DNA from: Rubrobacter sp.
GTDB taxonomy: Bacteria; Actinomycetota; Rubrobacteria; Rubrobacterales; Rubrobacteraceae
Length of the DNA stretch: 7,894 nt
Direction: 5' to 3'
Assembly: GCA_019247245.1 (NCBI GenBank)
Contig: JAFAPF010000397.1
Coordinates: 1 to 7,894 of the forward strand
Every line of letters starts with the position of its first letter. The stretch's first letter is position 1. The notes below the pieces were generated by a model. That model did no database searches and was not told the DNA's origin. It saw only the letters and a list, made by a program, of their open reading frames with translations. Position numbers and translations under genes: made by a program. Of the stretch, positions 5,004-7,894 are shown in pieces.

Positions 5004-6058
5004 GAACGCTTTGGCGTCCTGCGGATAAGGGCGCCGCCCCGTATGGTCTCGCCGGGCCGAACATCGTATCCGTGGCCAACGATGCAGTTTTCGAGGTACG
5101 CATCGTCCCCTATACTGGCACCTGGGAGGAGGATACTCCGCTTTATGGTGGCGCCGGGCCGGATCCAGCAGTCCGTTCCGACGGTCACGTCCCCCGAAAG
5201 GGTAACGTTGCGCCCGATCACGACGTCTCTTCCGACTACTGCATACCCCTCCAATACAGCAGATGGGTGGATCTGGGCGTTCTCCCCGATCCAAAGGCTC
5301 TGGCCTCGCTTCTCTCCTGGCACCGTTACCCGTACCTTCCCCGAGAGCACGTCGTATTGAGCCTGCCGATACGCTTCCAGTGTTCCCATGTCCGACCAGT
5401 AGAAGTTTCCTTGATAGCCGACAAACCTCTCTTTCGCTTCCAGTAGACGTGGAAAGACGTCCCTGGCGAAATCGTAGAAGGTGGCTTGGGGTATGTACGA
5501 AAGTACCCTCGGCTCGAATACGTAGATACCAGTATTGGCCAAGGTGCTTATTGCTTCTTGGGGGTCCGGTTTCTCCTGGAAGCCTAGGATGTCGCATTCT
5601 TTATTGATCTCGACCACTCCGAACTCCGAGGTGTCGTAGACTCGTTGGAGAGCTATAGTGGCTAAAGCACCCTTCTTCTTGTGGAAGGCGACAAGGTCTT
5701 TTATGTCTACATCGGTCAAAGCGTCACCGCTGACGACGACGAAGGTTTCGTCGAAGCTAAGCTTCAAGGCTACATTGGCAAGGTGCTTGACGCCCCCGGC
5801 CGTGCCGGTTAGCTCCTCTTCTCTCACGAGGCGGACGGACATGTTGTTTACGTGCGACTCCTCCCCGTAGGCCTCGAGGAGGGTGTCAGCGAGGTAGTGA
5901 ACGTTGACATAGGCCTCAGTGATGTCATGACATGCGAGGAGGTCGAAGATGTGGTGAATGATGGGGGTGTTCGCGACCGGAGCCATGGGCTTCGGGACCT
6001 CGCCGGTGAGTGGGAAGAGCCTGGTTCCTTTGCCTGCCGCGAGCACCATCGCCTTCAT
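5000..6058 (-). CDS. Sugar nucleotidyltransferase, mannose-1-phosphate guanylyltransferase type
   Basis: A 352-residue enzyme with an N-terminal nucleotidyltransferase domain and a C-terminal left-handed beta helix. The signature LAAGKGTRLFPLT...PKPM is at residues 6-25. It is followed by GDALTD (111-116, metal-binding Asp), GFQEKP (159-164), NTGIY (175-179) and WSDMGT (221-226). Hexapeptide-like repeats begin near 257 (IGENAQIHPSAVLEGYAVVG). This layout is that of GDP-mannose pyrophosphorylase-like proteins, which make an NDP-sugar and pyrophosphate from a sugar-1-phosphate and an NTP for cell-wall and surface glycans. Glucose-1-phosphate thymidylyl- or uridylyltransferase activity is an alternative, because substrate is hard to tell by sequence. 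ATG 6058 has a GGGAAGGGG ribosome binding region about 9 nt upstream. The gene is divergent from murB and converges on the response regulator. Confidence 0.88.
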   Translation of the reverse strand: MKAMVLAAGKGTRLFPLTGEVPKPMAPVANTPIIHHIFDLLACHDITEAYVNVHYLADTLLEAYGEESHVNNMSVRLVREEELTGTAGGVKHLANVALKLSFDETFVVVSGDALTDVDIKDLVAFHKKKGALATIALQRVYDTSEFGVVEINKECDILGFQEKPDPQEAISTLANTGIYVFEPRVLSYIPQATFYDFARDVFPRLLEAKERFVGYQGNFYWSDMGTLEAYRQAQYDVLSGKVRVTVPGEKRGQSLWIGENAQIHPSAVLEGYAVVGRDVVIGRNVTLSGDVTVGTDCWIRPGATIKRSILLPGASIGDDAYLENCIVGHGYDVRPGETIRGGALIRRTPKRS

Positions 6059-6085
6059 GGAGGGTTGCCCCTTCCCGCCTCAGGC

Positions 6086-6113
6086 TGCAGAGGGTCTCTG
6101 CATAAACTATATT
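6086..6113. promoter_or_regulatory. Divergent promoter with operator-like inverted repeat
   Basis: TGCAGAG-GGT-CTCTGCA (6086-6102) is a perfect inverted repeat with 7-bp arms. Next to it, TATATT (6108-6113, plus strand) and TATAGT (6106-6111, minus strand) are overlapping -10-like boxes facing opposite ways. The plus box predicts a murB start at or next to its ATG. The minus box predicts a leader of about 40 nt for the sugar nucleotidyltransferase, starting inside the inverted repeat. The -35 boxes are poor on both sides. A dimeric repressor bound here could control both genes. Confidence 0.5.
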
Positions 6114-6120
6114 CTCCCCG

Positions 6121-7020
6121 ATGCATGTAGAAACTTTACAACGACTCTTCCCCGCCGCCAAGCTCAACGAGCCCTTGAAACGCTACACAGCCTGGAAGAT
6201 CGGAGGTCCCGCCGACGCTCTCCTGGAGCCTTCAAGCGTCGAAGAGCTGATGGAAGCTGTAGAGATCGCCCGTAAGCACGATGTCTCAGTGACGATTCTT
6301 GGCGGCGGCACCAACGTCCTCATCCTCGATGGTGGTATAAGAGGGCTCACCATAAGGCTTGCCCGCGCGCTTACGAATTCGAGGATAACCGGCACTAGCG
6401 TGATCGCTGATGCAGGGGTTCTTTACCCGGTTTTGGCCAACATGACCGCTGCGCGTGGCCTCGCGGGCTTCGAGTTCGCAACGGGTATCCCGGGGACGGT
6501 CGGTGGGGCAGTGTATATGAACGCTGGGGCCTATGAGGCCGAGACCCGTGAGATCTTGAGATATGCCGATGTATATAAGCCGGAATCCGGGCGTATCGAG
6601 CGCTTATCGAACGTCGAGCTGGAACTCTCTTACCGCCGTAGCGTGCTACACGACCACCCGGGTTGGATCGTGCTGCGTACGACGTACGACTTGAGGCCAG
6701 GAGACCCTCAGGAACTTAAGGCCCGCATAAAGGAGTTCCGCGCCAGGCGTATGAACGGATCCCCGAATCGCCCAAGCTGCGGCTCCACCTTCAAGCGCCC
6801 CAAAGATGACTTTCCAGGGCGGGTGATAGAGGCGGCAGGGCTAAAAGGGACAAGGATCGGGCAGATCGAGATCTCCCACGTTCACGCCAACTACTTCATC
6901 AACCACGGCGGCGGCTCCTCAGAAGATGCTCTGAAGCTGATCGAGCTCGCCAGAAAGACCGTGCGCGCAAAGCTCGATATCGAGCTGGAGATCGAGGTGC
7001 AAGTCTTGGGGGACCCTTAG
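6121..7020 (+). CDS. murB: UDP-N-acetylenolpyruvoylglucosamine reductase MurB
   Basis: FAD- and NADPH-dependent cytoplasmic enzyme that reduces enolpyruvyl-UDP-GlcNAc to UDP-MurNAc, the second committed step of peptidoglycan precursor synthesis. The 299 residues match the shorter class of MurB proteins. The FAD-binding PCMH-type domain shows YTAWKIGGPAD (22-32), TILGGGTNVLI (58-68) and GIPGTVGGAVYMNAGAY (122-138). The substrate domain has SYRRS with the catalytic Arg (R172), NRPSCGSTFKRP with the proton-donor Ser (S222), and a C-terminal EIEVQVLG with the expected Glu (E292). ATG 6121 is the first start of the frame and gives a normal N-terminus. There is no Shine-Dalgarno sequence before it (TCTCCCCG), and a -10-like box lies 8 bp upstream, suggesting a leaderless mRNA. 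It stands apart from any mur/fts cluster in this window. Confidence 0.97.
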   Translation: MHVETLQRLFPAAKLNEPLKRYTAWKIGGPADALLEPSSVEELMEAVEIARKHDVSVTILGGGTNVLILDGGIRGLTIRLARALTNSRITGTSVIADAGVLYPVLANMTAARGLAGFEFATGIPGTVGGAVYMNAGAYEAETREILRYADVYKPESGRIERLSNVELELSYRRSVLHDHPGWIVLRTTYDLRPGDPQELKARIKEFRARRMNGSPNRPSCGSTFKRPKDDFPGRVIEAAGLKGTRIGQIEISHVHANYFINHGGGSSEDALKLIELARKTVRAKLDIELEIEVQVLGDP

Positions 7021-7052
7021 GGCTCAGTAATCAGTGTCAGTTCGTGTCTGTT

Positions 7053-7070
7053 GACCGAACGGACCGAACG
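7053..7070. repeat. Tandem 9-bp direct repeat
   Basis: GACCGAACG is repeated twice without mismatch (7053-7061 and 7062-7070) and runs directly into a 20-bp palindrome. The pair lies in the 129-bp gap between convergent murB and the NYN gene. Confidence 0.8.
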
Positions 7071-7089
7071 TCTTCTCTATAGAGAAGAC
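7070..7089. terminator. Perfect 20-bp palindrome between convergent genes
   Basis: GTCTTCTCTATAGAGAAGAC reads the same on both strands. As RNA it would form an 8-bp stem with a TATA loop on either strand, placed 50 bp after the murB stop and 60 bp before the NYN stop. Its site fits a two-way terminator, but no U-run follows on either strand, so a protein-binding palindrome is an equal alternative. Confidence 0.5.
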
Positions 7090-7149
7090 AACTATAGGAG
7101 AAACAATTCTATGTTTCGGCTTTGTCACCGGTCCGCTTGCTACAAGTAT

Positions 7150-7734
7150 TTAGCTGATGGCTGAAGGCTGATCGTCGACCGCTTTCGACGGCCCTGTCCG
7201 CCGGAATAAATCGGGTATATCGCCGAGGTCGGTGTGGGTGTCGCAGAGGTCCAGCAAAGCTTGGGAGGTGCACTGGGCGGCGCTGATGACTTCGATGCGC
7301 AGGCCTTTCTCGCTTTGGAGATACTCGATGGGCTCGACGTAGTCGCCGTCGCCAGAGATGAGTACGTAGACGTCGGCGTGGTCGGCAAGGCGCATCATAT
7401 CGACGACTATGCCCATGTCCCAGTCACCCTTATGATACAAAGTGCGCTCTCCTTCAGGGGAGAGGATTTCATGGACGATAAGGGGCTTCGAGCGCACTTT
7501 GTAGCCAAATTTGTTGAGGTTGTAGACGAAAGGCCGAGCCGAGCCGGAGGTTTCGTCCGGCTCCTGCTTCTCTACTATGTAGAAGCTAGCGCGAAGTAGC
7601 TTCCGGTCACCAACGGCGGCGGCCAGAAGGACGCCGTAATCGAGGATACCTTTATAGTAGCTTTTAATAGAATGGTAGAGGTTCGCCCCGTCGACGAAGA
7701 CCGCCACCTTCTCCCTGGTATCTGGATTTTCCAT
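7150..7734 (-). CDS. NYN/LabA-type domain protein (PIN-like, putative RNase)
   Basis: A 194-residue protein consisting almost entirely of one NYN (LabA/DUF88) domain of the PIN-like fold. The motifs in order, counted from ATG 7734, are VFVDGANLYHS with D15 and N18; KGDWDMGIVVDMMRLA with D104 and D112; and LISGDGDYVEPIEYLQ with D129 and D131. These conserved acidic residues form the metal site that in characterised relatives cleaves RNA; the target here is unknown. A GTG at 7743 would add three residues. The ATG is preferred because a GGGA lies just before it and because the predicted promoter would leave almost no leader for the GTG. The last codons sit in a small GGCTGA-type repeat (7154-7170), and the C-terminal tail after LFRR looks unstructured. 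It converges on murB with no obvious functional link. Confidence 0.9.
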   Translation of the reverse strand: MENPDTREKVAVFVDGANLYHSIKSYYKGILDYGVLLAAAVGDRKLLRASFYIVEKQEPDETSGSARPFVYNLNKFGYKVRSKPLIVHEILSPEGERTLYHKGDWDMGIVVDMMRLADHADVYVLISGDGDYVEPIEYLQSEKGLRIEVISAAQCTSQALLDLCDTHTDLGDIPDLFRRTGPSKAVDDQPSAIS

Positions 7735-7752
7735 GGTTCCCACAGCGCCGAA

Positions 7753-7783
7753 ATGTTACCAAAAAGAAGCATTTAAAGGTCAA
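7753..7783 (-). promoter_or_regulatory. Candidate promoter of the NYN gene
   Basis: On the minus strand TTGACC (7778-7783) and TAACAT (7753-7758) are separated by 19 bp, a little longer than ideal. The predicted start near 7746 would give a 12-nt leader to ATG 7734. Confidence 0.45.
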
Positions 7784-7894
7784 AGCCCGGTGTTTGGCCG
7801 CGCAGGCTAACCTATATGATATGCTCAGGCCCCGAACGCTAAGATAAACCTCGGAACTTGAGAATTTTGGGTAGAGGGTAGAGAATCTCACTTG
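7784..7894. other. Intergenic end of window
   Basis: No gene is recognised. A GGGTAGA heptamer occurs twice in tandem at 7869-7882. Short open frames crossing this stretch have no support from motifs or ribosome binding sites. Confidence 0.5.

Noticed and set aside
7664..7891. 75-codon minus-strand frame overlapping the NYN gene start
   Set aside because: It overlaps a well-supported gene in another frame, crosses its likely promoter and has no recognisable feature.

Overview
The window reads as a chromosomal piece of a moderately high-GC Gram-positive bacterium. Protein style (CPBP protease, LPGC-type lipoprotein, acidic enzymes rich in Arg, Gly and Ala), use of GTG and TTG starts and the housekeeping set suggest a Rubrobacter-like actinobacterium. 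That assignment is an inference from style, since no 16S or other marker gene is present.

Left part (1-2330): three neighbouring genes show broken reading frames. These are a CPBP-family intramembrane protease cut by the left edge, whose last segment continues in another frame; a small lipoprotein whose signal peptide starts in another frame; and, on the minus strand, a decayed membrane-anchored protein with a Pro/Ser/Thr-rich linker. Three of the four breaks lie in or beside short homopolymers. This fits either real gene decay or local base-calling errors.

Middle part (2330-4180): an AT-rich, repeat-bearing non-coding stretch leads into the most interesting structure. A complete tRNA-Arg(ACG) gene lies on the minus strand at 4107-4180. 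The 49-bp segment covering its 3' part (tRNA position 26 to the 3' end) occurs again at 2799-2847, in the same orientation, with 47 of 49 bases identical. This is the geometry left by site-specific integration at the 3' end of a tRNA gene. The 1.3-kb islet between the copies carries an intact short-chain dehydrogenase/reductase gene, short direct repeats next to the left copy, and a second tRNA 3' fragment resembling tRNA-Leu(CAA). No integrase gene is visible, so the islet would be a remnant or a non-autonomous unit.

Right part (4181-7894): ordinary-looking, intact genes. An OmpR/PhoB-type response regulator with an unusual receiver domain converges, with overlapping stop codons, on a sugar-nucleotide pyrophosphorylase of the mannose-1-phosphate guanylyltransferase type. 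That gene is divergent from murB (UDP-N-acetylenolpyruvoylglucosamine reductase). Their 62-bp spacer holds a 17-bp inverted repeat and two overlapping, oppositely oriented -10-like boxes. murB converges on a NYN/LabA-type (PIN-like) protein, and a perfect 20-bp palindrome lies between them. The sugar-nucleotide gene and murB both feed the cell envelope, so joint control from the shared spacer is plausible but unproven.
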